The position numbers and the translations under genes are program-made. Source: Cryobacterium arcticum (GTDB taxonomy: Bacteria; Actinomycetota; Actinomycetes; Actinomycetales; Microbacteriaceae). Taken from it: a DNA stretch of 64,000 nt. Location: contig NZ_QHLY01000005.1 in the NCBI RefSeq assembly GCF_003185895.1, positions 372,001 through 436,000 of the forward strand. Direction: 5' to 3'. The notes beneath the pieces are model-generated. The model was not told the origin of the DNA, did no database searches, and worked only from the letters and a program-made list of their open reading frames with translations. Of the stretch, positions 34,972 through 43,125 are shown one piece after another (the stretch's first letter is position 1; each line of letters begins with the position of its first letter).

Positions 34972-35478
34972 ATGGAAATTCGGGAAGCACGTGAGAGCGA
35001 CTGGGCGCAGATCTGGCCGTTCTTGCGGGATGTGGTGGCCGCCGGCGAAACCTACTGCTGGCCCCGGGACACCTCCGAAGCCGACGCCAGGGCCTGGTGG
35101 ACAGGCAAGCCGGGCGGGCGGGTGTTCGTTGCGGATGACGATGGCCGGGTGCTCGGTACCGCCGAACTGCATCCCAACCAGCCAGCCGCCGGCGGGCACG
35201 TCTGCAATGCCGGGTTCATGGTGGCCGCGCACGCCGCCGGCCGCGGCATCGGCCGTGCCCTGGCGGAGCACGTGATCGCGCAGGCCGGCTACGCGGGCTA
35301 CCGGGCCATGCAGTTCAATGCCGTGGTGGAGACCAACCACAACGCCGTGAGCCTGTGGCAGTCGCTGGGGTTCCGCATCCTCGCCACCGTACCGGCCGCC
35401 TTCCGGCACCCCGTGCACGGGTTCGTCGGCCTGCACGTGATGTACCAGTCGCTGGAACCCGAGGCCCCAGCGCAGTGA
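34972..35478 (+). CDS. GNAT N-acetyltransferase
   Basis: 168 residues. MEIREARESDWAQIWPFLRDVVAAGETYCWP is typical of the L-amino-acid/phosphinothricin acetyltransferase branch, and GFMVAAHAAGRGIGRALAEHVI is the acetyl-CoA-binding motif (RGIGRAL). NHNAVSLWQSLGF is the C-terminal GNAT block. The donor is acetyl-CoA and the acceptor unknown. Confidence 0.9.
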   Translation: MEIREARESDWAQIWPFLRDVVAAGETYCWPRDTSEADARAWWTGKPGGRVFVADDDGRVLGTAELHPNQPAAGGHVCNAGFMVAAHAAGRGIGRALAEHVIAQAGYAGYRAMQFNAVVETNHNAVSLWQSLGFRILATVPAAFRHPVHGFVGLHVMYQSLEPEAPAQ

Positions 35479-35552
35479 AGCCGGCGGGACGCGATCACCG
35501 ACGCGGCCGCCTCCGTCGCCCAATGTTCACCGGGCAGCCTTAGTCTTTCCTC

Positions 35553-36881
35553 ATGACCGAGACACTCGGCGGCAGCGGCGCCGCGCCCGCCCCCGCGGCT
35601 CCGACCCCTACCCGCGCAGCCGTGTTCGCCTGGAGCCTGTGGGACTGGGGGTCTGCGGCGTTCAACGCCGTGGTCACCACCTTCGTCTTCACGGTCTACC
35701 TCACCGGTGACGCGTTCGGCAACGAAGACACCGTGGCCGCCCAGCTGGGCTGGGCACTGTCGATCGCCGGGTTCCTCATCGCCGTGCTCGCCCCGGTCAC
35801 CGGCGCCCGCTCGGACTCGTCGGGCCGACGCAAGTTCTGGCTGGGCGTGAACACCTTCATCGTGGTGGGGCTCACCTTTGCCATGTTCTTCGTGCAGGCC
35901 TCCCCCGACTACCTGCTGCTCGGCCTGTTCCTGGTGGCAGCCGGCAACGTCTTCTTCGAGCTCGCCGGGGTGAGCTACAACGCCATGCTCGCCCAGGTCT
36001 CCACCCCGCGCACCATCGGCAAGGTGAGCGGATTCGGCTGGGGCATGGGCTACATCGGCGGCATCGTGCTGCTGCTCATCGTCTACTTCGGTTTCATCAA
36101 CCCCGAGGTGGGCTTGTTCGGCGTCACCAGCGAGAACGGCCTGGCCGTTCGGGTGACCATGCTCATCTCCGCCGCCTGGTTCGGCCTCTTCGCCCTGCCG
36201 GTGCTGCTGCGAGTGCCAGAGTACCGGGCGCCGGATGCCGCGAAGCGGGCCAAGGTGGGCTTCCTCCGGTCATACGTCGACCTCGGGCATGACGTGGCGC
36301 GGCTCTGGAAGACCAACCGCCAGGTGGTCTACTTCCTGCTCGCCAGCGCCATCTTCCGCGACGGCCTGGCCGGGGTCTTCACCTTCGGCGGGGTGCTCGC
36401 CTCCTCCGCGTTCGGCTTCTCCCCGGGTGAGGTGATCATCTTCGCCATCGCCGCGAACGTCGTGGCCGGCATCGCCACCATCACCGTGGGCGTGCTCGAC
36501 GACCGGCTCGGGGCCAAGCCGGTGATCGTCACCGCCCTGATCGGCCTGATCGTCAGCGGCAGCCTGGTGTTCCTGCTGCACGACGGCGGCCAGATCGTGT
36601 TCTGGACCGCGGGCCTGGCGCTCTGCCTGTTCGTCGGGCCGGCCCAGTCCGCCAGCCGCACCTTTTTGGCCCGCATCATCCCGGCGGGGCGCGAGGGTGA
36701 GGTGTTCGGCCTCTACGCCACCACCGGCCGCGCCGCCAGCTTCCTCGCCCCCACCGCGTTCGCGCTGATGGTAACGATCTTCGGCGCCACCTACTGGGGC
36801 ATTCTGGGCATCATGCTGGTGCTGTTCATCGGGCTGCTGCTCCTGCTGCCGGTGAAGGCCAAGCAGAACCAGATGGGCTGA
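35553..36881 (+). CDS. UMF1/Atg22-type MFS transporter
   Basis: 442 residues with about twelve membrane helices. FAWSLWDWGSAAFNAVVTTFVFTVYLT is the hallmark N-terminus of the UMF1 family (Vacuole effluxer Atg22-like). VSYNAMLAQVSTPRTIGKVSGFGWGMGYIGG and PAQSASRTFLARIIPAGREGEVFGLYATTGRAASFL are conserved internal loops. TAGTCT precedes ATG 35553 by 6 nt. The substrate is unknown; fungal relatives export amino acids from vacuoles. It is convergent with the lipoprotein gene at 36922. Confidence 0.9.
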   Translation: MTETLGGSGAAPAPAAPTPTRAAVFAWSLWDWGSAAFNAVVTTFVFTVYLTGDAFGNEDTVAAQLGWALSIAGFLIAVLAPVTGARSDSSGRRKFWLGVNTFIVVGLTFAMFFVQASPDYLLLGLFLVAAGNVFFELAGVSYNAMLAQVSTPRTIGKVSGFGWGMGYIGGIVLLLIVYFGFINPEVGLFGVTSENGLAVRVTMLISAAWFGLFALPVLLRVPEYRAPDAAKRAKVGFLRSYVDLGHDVARLWKTNRQVVYFLLASAIFRDGLAGVFTFGGVLASSAFGFSPGEVIIFAIAANVVAGIATITVGVLDDRLGAKPVIVTALIGLIVSGSLVFLLHDGGQIVFWTAGLALCLFVGPAQSASRTFLARIIPAGREGEVFGLYATTGRAASFLAPTAFALMVTIFGATYWGILGIMLVLFIGLLLLLPVKAKQNQMG

Positions 36882-36921
36882 CCGGGGCACTGCCGCGAGC
36901 CCTGGCCGCAGCGCGAGCCGA

Positions 36922-37461
36922 CTAGGCCAGCGGTTCGGTGGCGAGTACGGCCGCCCAGACGACGTGCTGGTCGCCTTCGCCGCTGACCGCCACCGTCACC
37001 CCCGTGTTCACCAGAGTGACCGGGGCGGTCTGGACGCCCTCGTCGCAGGGTGCGCTGAGCCGGGTCGTGGCAGCCCCGGCGGCTGTCACGGTGATCGTGA
37101 TCGCACTCTCCGCACCGCCCTGACAAGACAGCTGCAGCTCGTACGTGCCCGGCGGGGTGTCGGCGGCCACGCTCGAGCCGCTCTCTTCGGCGGCGGCGAG
37201 CTGGCCGTCTTGGTACAGCACGTACTGGTCGGTGCCGGTGATCGGGAAGACGCGCGCCGCCCAGTCCGCCGAGGCGTCCGCGTCCCACTCGGTGGGAGTC
37301 GGGGTGGGCGTCGGGGTAGGGGTGGCGCTCGCGCTGGCTGTGGGCGAGGCTGTGCCGGCCGCATCCGTCGCCCCGCCGCTGCAGGCGGCGAGGCCGGCCA
37401 CGAGGCTCACTGACCCCAGCGTGCCGACCACCAGCCGGGAGAAGCTGCGGGTGGCTGTCAC
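36922..37461 (-). CDS. Hypothetical lipoprotein (tandem paralog 2)
   Basis: 179 residues. GTG start, signal peptide and lipobox GLAAC (lipidated Cys27), then a Pro/Thr spacer (TPTPTPTPTPTE) and a small domain with WDADASADWAARVFPITGTDQYVLYQDGQLAA, PPGTYELQLSCQGGAESAITI and a second Cys in SAPCDEG. It mirrors the gene 3 bp upstream. Function unknown; probably a surface-anchored protein. Confidence 0.8.
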   Translation of the reverse strand: MTATRSFSRLVVGTLGSVSLVAGLAACSGGATDAAGTASPTASASATPTPTPTPTPTEWDADASADWAARVFPITGTDQYVLYQDGQLAAAEESGSSVAADTPPGTYELQLSCQGGAESAITITVTAAGAATTRLSAPCDEGVQTAPVTLVNTGVTVAVSGEGDQHVVWAAVLATEPLA

Positions 37462-37464
37462 GGC

Positions 37465-38037
37465 TTAACCGTCCGCTCGGGGCAGCAGGTCGGTGATGGC
37501 CAGCGCCCAGTCCACGGCTTCGCCGCCCGGGTCACCGGTCACCGTGAAGGTGGCACCCTCGGTGGCCGTGGTGATATCCATCCCGGCCGCCTCTCCGGTG
37601 CATCCGCCCGACATGGTGGCCGCCGCATCGCCGGCCACCGCCAGCGTGACGGTGGTGTCGGCATCGCCGCGGCAGGCGAAGTAGAGCGAATAGCTGCCCG
37701 CGGGCAGGGAGTTGTCCTGCAGCGTGAACGCGCCGGGAGAACCGGCGTCGATATGGCCGTTCTGGGCCCTGATGAAACCGTCTGACCCACCGGTGGGTAC
37801 GACCTCGGCGGCCCAGGCCGCTGTTCCGGCCGGGTCCCAGGTGGGTTCGGGTGTGGCGGATTGGGTTGGTGTGGCGGTGGCGCTCGCGGTGGGAGCGCCG
37901 CTCTCGGCGGCCTCCGGCGTGCTCGTGGAGCAGGCGGCCAATGCGACCACCAGAACGGTTCCGCCCAGTGCCCCGGCGATGGTTCGAGCGGTCGTGAAAG
38001 ATGTCTTGAGATAGGTCTTCTGTGTGTTCCCCATCAT
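37465..38037 (-). CDS. Hypothetical lipoprotein (tandem paralog 1)
   Basis: 190 residues. A signal peptide with lipobox ALAAC, a Ser/Thr/Pro spacer, then WDPAGTAAWAAEVVPTGGSDGFIRAQNGHIDAGSPG, PAGSYSLYFACRGDADTTVTL and a later Cys in SGGCTGEA. The same order of elements as in the downstream gene marks a tandem duplication. Consecutive ATGs at 38037 and 38034 are both possible starts. Confidence 0.78.
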   Translation of the reverse strand: MMGNTQKTYLKTSFTTARTIAGALGGTVLVVALAACSTSTPEAAESGAPTASATATPTQSATPEPTWDPAGTAAWAAEVVPTGGSDGFIRAQNGHIDAGSPGAFTLQDNSLPAGSYSLYFACRGDADTTVTLAVAGDAAATMSGGCTGEAAGMDITTATEGATFTVTGDPGGEAVDWALAITDLLPRADG

Positions 38038-38188
38038 TGAGTCAATCGCACATCGGGCCGCAACTACAGGGCCGATCGAGCCCGGGCGTGTCGAATCTGC
38101 CGTCACACCGCCCGATTCGAGCCCGGCGGGGTGCGCGATTCAGCGAGCGGATGCCTCCGCTCGGCCCACCTCGATTGCATGCATTCGC

Positions 38189-38455
38189 CTAGAAATCCAG
38201 GTCGTCTATCGCCGGCCAATGCACCGGAGCTGCAGGGCCCTCGGCTAGCGCGGCTGCGACCTCATGGGTCTCGAGCACGATCAGCGTTCCGGGCGACACC
38301 AGCACCGAAACGTGGGTCTCCCCCGCGACGGGCAACCGCACCATTCCACCGCCGAGCCGTACCGCCTCGGTGAGGAGGTCGGAAAGCGCGGCGACGTCGC
38401 ACTGCGTTCGCAACCGGTATTGCCGGTCCCCGACAGTGAGGGTGTGCGCCTGCAT
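38189..38455 (-). CDS. Small hypothetical protein, 88 residues
   Basis: I do not recognise a family. MQAHTLTVGDRQYRLRTQCDVAALSDLLTEAVRLGGGMVRLPV suggests a compact alpha/beta fold, and GAGGAG upstream of ATG 38455 supports translation. It is soluble, acidic and carries one Cys. It stands alone between the lipoproteins and the DNA glycosylase. Confidence 0.65.
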   Translation of the reverse strand: MQAHTLTVGDRQYRLRTQCDVAALSDLLTEAVRLGGGMVRLPVAGETHVSVLVSPGTLIVLETHEVAAALAEGPAAPVHWPAIDDLDF

Positions 38456-38609
38456 AACGTCTCCTCGGCTGATACCTCAGGGTAGGGGCAAGCGGAACGG
38501 TGTGTATACAGGTTGACAGCGGCAGTAGCGAGGCGATACCGGAGATCGCCGGCGCACAGACAGAGTCGGGGCCCGAGCAGCCGGCGCCCGCGCCCGGTAC
38601 GGTGGTGCG

Positions 38610-39272
38610 ATGCGTGACCTCACCGGCTTCCACCCGGCCACCCGGCAGTTCTTCGCCCGGGATTCACTCGTGGTGGGGCCCGAACTGCTCGGCACGGTAC
38701 TCGCCCGCACGGATGCCGACGGCACCGTGGGCATCCGTCTCACCGAGGTGGAGGCGTACGGCGGCGAGCGCGACCCGGGTGCGCACGCGTTCCGCGGCCG
38801 CACCGCCCGCACAGCCAGCATGTTCGGTGAGGCCGGGCACGTGTACTGCTATTTCACCTACGGCATGCACCACGCGGTCAACCTGATCACCGGTCAGGTC
38901 GGTCAACCCTACGGTTGCCTGGTGCGCGCCGGGGAGGTGGTGGTGGGCGCCGACCTGGCCCGCGCCCGCCGGGAGGCGAAGCCCCGGGCGAGCCTGCTGC
39001 GCGACTGGGAACTCGCCCGCGGGCCGGCCTGCGTGGCGCAGAGCCTGGCCGCCACCCGGGTGAACGACGGCGACGACCTGATCGGCGGCGAATGGACCCT
39101 CTGGTTGCCCGATGACCACCGTGTGCTGCCGCACGAAACCGGCCCCAGGGTGGGCCTGAGCGGTCCGAGCGGTGACGGCCGCGCCTTTCCCTGGCGGTTC
39201 TGGCTGCCAGGCGAGCCCAGCGTCTCGGCCTACAAGCCCGCAGCCACACGAAAGCTGCGCCCCGCCCGGTAG
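38610..39272 (+). CDS. 3-methyladenine DNA glycosylase (Mpg/AAG family)
   Basis: A 220-residue base-excision enzyme that removes alkylated purines. VGIRLTEVEAYGGERDPGAHAFRGRTARTASMFGEAGHVYCYFTYGMHH contains the catalytic Glu (TEVEAY) and the damage-recognition Tyr (YGMHH). LVRAGEV and GPACVAQSLA are further blocks. TACGGT is 6 nt before the ATG. Length is standard for the family. Confidence 0.95.
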   Translation: MRDLTGFHPATRQFFARDSLVVGPELLGTVLARTDADGTVGIRLTEVEAYGGERDPGAHAFRGRTARTASMFGEAGHVYCYFTYGMHHAVNLITGQVGQPYGCLVRAGEVVVGADLARARREAKPRASLLRDWELARGPACVAQSLAATRVNDGDDLIGGEWTLWLPDDHRVLPHETGPRVGLSGPSGDGRAFPWRFWLPGEPSVSAYKPAATRKLRPAR

Positions 39273-39375
39273 CCGTCCGCACGGGCCTCCCCTGGGTCTC
39301 GGTTGGGTCTCGGTGCGGGCCCGGCCGTGCGCAACCCCGGCGCGCTCGAATACGGTGACGGTCAGGAGGAACGTC

Positions 39376-39819
39376 ATGGCAGGACGCATCGGCGGAGGCG
39401 GCTGGTTCGCGCTGGGGGTGGTCAGCGGCGCGGCTGTCACCGCGGCTGTCGTGGCTCTGTGGGCAGCAGCGCCAGTGTCTTGCGATGCCATGGGCTACCT
39501 CGACCCGAGTCCGATCCGGCTACTGCTGCCCGACGGCGCCGGCCCGGACGCCGAGGTGGCCGCCTGCTTCGACCTCGAGTGCGTGCCGAGCCCGGTCGAT
39601 GCCGATGCCGACGGCGAGTTCCTGGTGCCGCAGGTGGCCCCGTACCTCGCCATCGGCCAGGTGCTCGATGTGGGAACGACAGGGATCTACGTGGAGGTGC
39701 GAGTCGACGGCGACACCGTGGCCGCCAACCGGTTCGGCATCGAAGCAACTTCCGATGCCCCGGTCTGGTCGAAACGGTGCCCCGGCCCGTTCCACTACGG
39801 CCCGGTGCAGGTCGACTGA
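39376..39819 (+). CDS. Hypothetical membrane-anchored protein
   Basis: 147 residues, no family recognised. One N-terminal hydrophobic helix (WFALGVVSGAAVTAAVVALWAA) then an extracytoplasmic domain with four cysteines (VSCDAMG, AACFDLECVP, SKRCPG) that may form two disulfides. CAGGAGG precedes ATG 39376. Confidence 0.7.
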   Translation: MAGRIGGGGWFALGVVSGAAVTAAVVALWAAAPVSCDAMGYLDPSPIRLLLPDGAGPDAEVAACFDLECVPSPVDADADGEFLVPQVAPYLAIGQVLDVGTTGIYVEVRVDGDTVAANRFGIEATSDAPVWSKRCPGPFHYGPVQVD

Positions 39820-39921
39820 GGCGCGCGGCAACCCTGTACGCCGGCTGGGTTTCCGCTGGGCATGGCGTCATTGTCCGAAATCCACCGGCACAATCCTCGC
39901 CGCCGCGGGCACACTGGAGCC

Positions 39922-40722
39922 ATGACTAGCTCACTCATCCAGAAAGCTGAACTCCTCAACTCCCTGCACGTGCCGGGTACACCGCTCATCGTCACGAACG
40001 TGTGGGATGCGATCACGGCCAAGATCGTCTCCGAGACTCCGGGCGTGAAAGCCCTGGCCAGCGCGTCGCACTCTGTCTCCAACGTGCGCGGCATCCAGGA
40101 CGGCGAAGGCCTCAGCGTCGACGAGGCCATCATCGCCGCGCGCATCATCACCGGCGCCACCGACCTGCCGGTCTCGATCGACTTCGAGAAGGGCTACGCG
40201 GCGGATGCGACGGGTGTGGCCGAGAACGTACGCCGCCTCATCGAGGAGGCCGGTGCCGCCGGCATCAACCTCGAGGACTCCGTGGGCGCCCCGAAGGCCC
40301 CGCAGTTCGACATCAAGACCGCCGCAGCCCGGGTCGCTGCCGCCCGGTCCGGCGCCGAAGCGGCGGGCGTGCCGCTGGTGATCAACGCCCGGGTCGACAC
40401 CCTCGCCGGTGGCGGGGAATGGGGCGAGGCCGTTGAGCGCGCCAACGCCTACCTCGATGCCGGCGCCGATGTGATCTTCTTCCTCGGCCTCAGCGACGAA
40501 GACAAGGTGAAGCGGGCCCTCGACGAGGTGCACGGCCGCATCTCGGTGATCGGCGCACCCGGCCTGGTGCCGCTCAAGCGCCTCGCCGAACTCGGCATCT
40601 CCCGGGTGAGCTTCGGCCCCGGCACCCTCGGCCTGGCCCTCGCCGCGCTGCAGCGCGCCGCCACCCAGCTCACCGAGCTGGGCGACTACCCCGAGGACCT
40701 CGGCTTCAAGTTCGAGCTCTAG
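39922..40722 (+). CDS. Isocitrate lyase/PEP mutase superfamily protein
   Basis: A 266-residue TIM barrel of the PEP mutase/isocitrate lyase group. PVSIDFEKGYA, GINLEDSVG and VINARVDTLAG are the metal-binding and active-site blocks. The Cys-containing lyase loop KKCGH is absent, so isocitrate lyase activity is unlikely; oxaloacetate- or phosphonopyruvate-type C-C or P-C chemistry is possible. ATG 39922 follows TGGAG at close spacing. A strong hairpin follows the gene. Confidence 0.88.
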   Translation: MTSSLIQKAELLNSLHVPGTPLIVTNVWDAITAKIVSETPGVKALASASHSVSNVRGIQDGEGLSVDEAIIAARIITGATDLPVSIDFEKGYAADATGVAENVRRLIEEAGAAGINLEDSVGAPKAPQFDIKTAAARVAAARSGAEAAGVPLVINARVDTLAGGGEWGEAVERANAYLDAGADVIFFLGLSDEDKVKRALDEVHGRISVIGAPGLVPLKRLAELGISRVSFGPGTLGLALAALQRAATQLTELGDYPEDLGFKFEL

Positions 40723-40736
40723 CCCGATAGGGCGAG

Positions 40737-40778
40737 CACAGCCACCGCCCCGGGACCCGCGCCCGGGCGGTGGCTGTG
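40737..40778 (+). terminator. Hairpin terminator
   Basis: CACAGCCACCGCCC and GGGCGGTGGCTGTG form a perfect 14-bp stem (40737-40750 with 40765-40778). The following T-run is short (CTGTTG). Confidence 0.7.
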
Positions 40779-40812
40779 CGGCTGTTGATCCCCCGCGTGG
40801 CTACGGTTGAGC

Positions 40813-41661
40813 ATGCCCACCTTCACCTCCCACGACAGCACCGTCTTGCACTACGACGTCCTGGGCACGGATGAACACCCGCCGCTGGTCGTGCTGGCCG
40901 GCGGCCCCGCGCGCCATCCGTCGTATCTGGGCGATTTGGCCGGGCTCACGAGTGTGCGCACGCTCTTCGTGCTGCACCAGCGAGGCGTGGGCGAGTCGGC
41001 GGTGTCACCGACCGCGCACGCGGGCGCCTGGCCGGAGTTGGCAGAGGATGTCGAAGCACTTCGGCTGCACCTCGGGCTGGCCACCATCGACCTGCTGGGC
41101 CATTCGGCCGGCACCCGAATCGCCCTGTCCTATGCGTCCCGCTACCCGAGTCGCCTGGCCAGCCTCTGCCTCGTCACCCCACCCGCCCAGTGGATCGTTG
41201 CGGAGCCAGACGACAGTGCGGCGATCGTAGGCGCGCACAGAGGCGAACCGTGGTTCCCGGACTATCTCGACCATCGACCTGCCGCGCTGGCTGCGCAGAG
41301 CGCCGATGAGTCCAACCGGTGGTTCCCCTTCATCGCCCCGATCGCCTGGGCCTCCTGGTCGCCGGAAGCCCGCCGGCACGAGGCCACGGGCGCCTGGCAT
41401 CCGGAGGCGCAGGACCGCTTCTTCAGCGGCGCCGACCCCGCTGGCATCGCGGCCGGGATCGCGCACGTGGACTGCCCGGTGCTGGTGGTGGCGGGCGAGC
41501 AAGACGGGCTGACCGGACTGCGGCCCGTGCTGGCCGTGGCCGACCTTTTCGGTGACGGCCGAGCGGTGACCATCAAGGATGCCGGACACTACCCGTGGGT
41601 GGAGCAACCGGCCGCGTTCGCTCTGGTCACGGCTGCGTTCTACCTGGGTAGCGACCGCTGA
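40813..41661 (+). CDS. Alpha/beta hydrolase
   Basis: 282 residues. The nucleophile elbow is LLGHSAGTRIALSYASRYP (Ser), the oxyanion region VLAGGPARHPSYL, and the terminal triad His in IKDAGHYPWVEQP. PVLVVAGEQDGLTGL holds the likely acid. It resembles proline-iminopeptidase-type hydrolases, but no substrate can be assigned. TACGGT lies 5 nt before the ATG. Convergent with the ROK gene. Confidence 0.88.
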   Translation: MPTFTSHDSTVLHYDVLGTDEHPPLVVLAGGPARHPSYLGDLAGLTSVRTLFVLHQRGVGESAVSPTAHAGAWPELAEDVEALRLHLGLATIDLLGHSAGTRIALSYASRYPSRLASLCLVTPPAQWIVAEPDDSAAIVGAHRGEPWFPDYLDHRPAALAAQSADESNRWFPFIAPIAWASWSPEARRHEATGAWHPEAQDRFFSGADPAGIAAGIAHVDCPVLVVAGEQDGLTGLRPVLAVADLFGDGRAVTIKDAGHYPWVEQPAAFALVTAAFYLGSDR

Positions 41662-41674
41662 GGGACGCGTCCGC

Positions 41675-42937
41675 TTACTGCGCCAGCAACACCGGCCGCA
41701 ACAACGTCGGATCGGCCAGGAATACCCGCCGCCGCTCTGCCACCGCCGTCTGCACAGCGGCCAGTCGGCCATTGACGCTGGCGCGGATGGCGAGGGCCCC
41801 GGCCACGCGATCGGTGCCCAGGATCGCCAATGTGCTCTCGACCCGTGGGGTGAGTTGGTCGGCGAATGCCGCCAAATAGCCGCCGAGCACAACGAACTGC
41901 GGCTCGAGCGTCACGATGAGGTTGGATAGTGCGATTCGGAACCACTGGGCCGCGTCGGCCAGCGCGGCCATGGCTGCGCTCTCCCCCGCGGCCGCACGGC
42001 GCACCAGCTCGTCCAAGGCTTCCGGCAGCCCGTGCTCTCGGCGGAAACCATCCAGGCCGGCGGCGTGCAACACGGCGGTGGGTCCGGCGACGACAACCAG
42101 ACAGCCGTCTTTTCCGCACTCACAGCGTGGTCCGTGCGGCTGCACGATCATGTGGCCGGGCTCGAACGCGGCGCCGCGCGCGCCATGCAGAATGCGGCCG
42201 TCGACAATGGCGCCTCCGCCGATGCCGGTGTCTGACTTCACGTAGATCATGTCAGTGACCCGGCCGGTGGACGGATCACGCTGCAGTGAGTCGAATTCGG
42301 CATAGGCGGCCATGTTGGCGTCGTTCGACACGGCGATTCCGTAGGCGAACGTCGGCACCCGCACCGCGAGCAGCCGGCCGATGTCAACCCCGAACCAACC
42401 GAACTCGATCGACGAGGTGACCAGGCTGGTACCGGTGGGAATGCGGCCCGGCAACACCACCTCGAGCGCCACGACCGTGCATCCGGTGGCTTGCAAATCG
42501 CGGACAGCGCGATTGACGTATTCGGCCAGGACGTCAACGAGTGCGTCGGGATCCCCGATCGGTGTGCGCACGTGGTGTTCGTCGCGGGCGAGTATGCGGC
42601 CGGCGAGGTCCGTGGCGAACACGAGGACCTCGTCCACGGCGAACTGGATGCCGAGCACCGCCAGCCCGGTGCCGGCTACTTCGAGCCGCGCCCGGGGCCG
42701 GCCGATCCGAGCTGGCGAAAGCTCGTCGGCGGCCGTATCCGTGTCGGCGGCCCGCACCAAGCCGAGTTCGAGCAAGTCGGACACCAGTGTGGTGACCGAG
42801 CCACGCACCAGCCCGGTCCCTTCGGCGATCTCCGCCCGGCCGGCGGTGCCGACCTGATCGAGGTGGGTGAGCACCACTCCCAGGTTGTGTTCTCGCACAT
42901 CGCTGCTCACCAGCCGTGCGGGAACTGAATTCGTCAT
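41675..42937 (-). CDS. ROK-family transcriptional regulator (NagC/XylR type)
   Basis: 420 residues. An N-terminal winged HTH (AGRAEIAEGTGLVRGSVTTLVSDLLELGLV) precedes a sugar-kinase-like domain with SNDANMAAYAE, KSDTGIGGGAIVDGRILHG, FEPGHM and the zinc motif RCECGKDGCL. The residue after CL is Val rather than the Glu of canonical ROK proteins. GATTAT stands 6 nt before the ATG. It is divergent from the enoate-reductase-like gene and likely controls it. Confidence 0.93.
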   Translation of the reverse strand: MTNSVPARLVSSDVREHNLGVVLTHLDQVGTAGRAEIAEGTGLVRGSVTTLVSDLLELGLVRAADTDTAADELSPARIGRPRARLEVAGTGLAVLGIQFAVDEVLVFATDLAGRILARDEHHVRTPIGDPDALVDVLAEYVNRAVRDLQATGCTVVALEVVLPGRIPTGTSLVTSSIEFGWFGVDIGRLLAVRVPTFAYGIAVSNDANMAAYAEFDSLQRDPSTGRVTDMIYVKSDTGIGGGAIVDGRILHGARGAAFEPGHMIVQPHGPRCECGKDGCLVVVAGPTAVLHAAGLDGFRREHGLPEALDELVRRAAAGESAAMAALADAAQWFRIALSNLIVTLEPQFVVLGGYLAAFADQLTPRVESTLAILGTDRVAGALAIRASVNGRLAAVQTAVAERRRVFLADPTLLRPVLLAQ

Positions 42938-43026
42938 CTACGGATAATCCCACACCCCTGCCGACCACCGGCTCACCCACCGGCCTGCCGGGGACGCGGC
43001 GGGACCAAAGCCCCTGAAATGAGTTA

Positions 43027-43041
43027 GTTCAACGGTTGTAC
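43027..43041. promoter_or_regulatory. Candidate ROK operator between 42937 and 43126
   Basis: GTTCAAC-G-GTTGTAC is a 7-bp inverted repeat with one mismatch in the 188-bp divergent region. It is the only good palindrome there. Confidence 0.4.
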
Positions 43042-43125
43042 GATTTGGTCAAGCGCATCCGGTCACACTGTCGCAGCCGCGGCACCATCACGGGCGGCGA
43101 GCGCACAGATGATGAGGAGCGGCAC

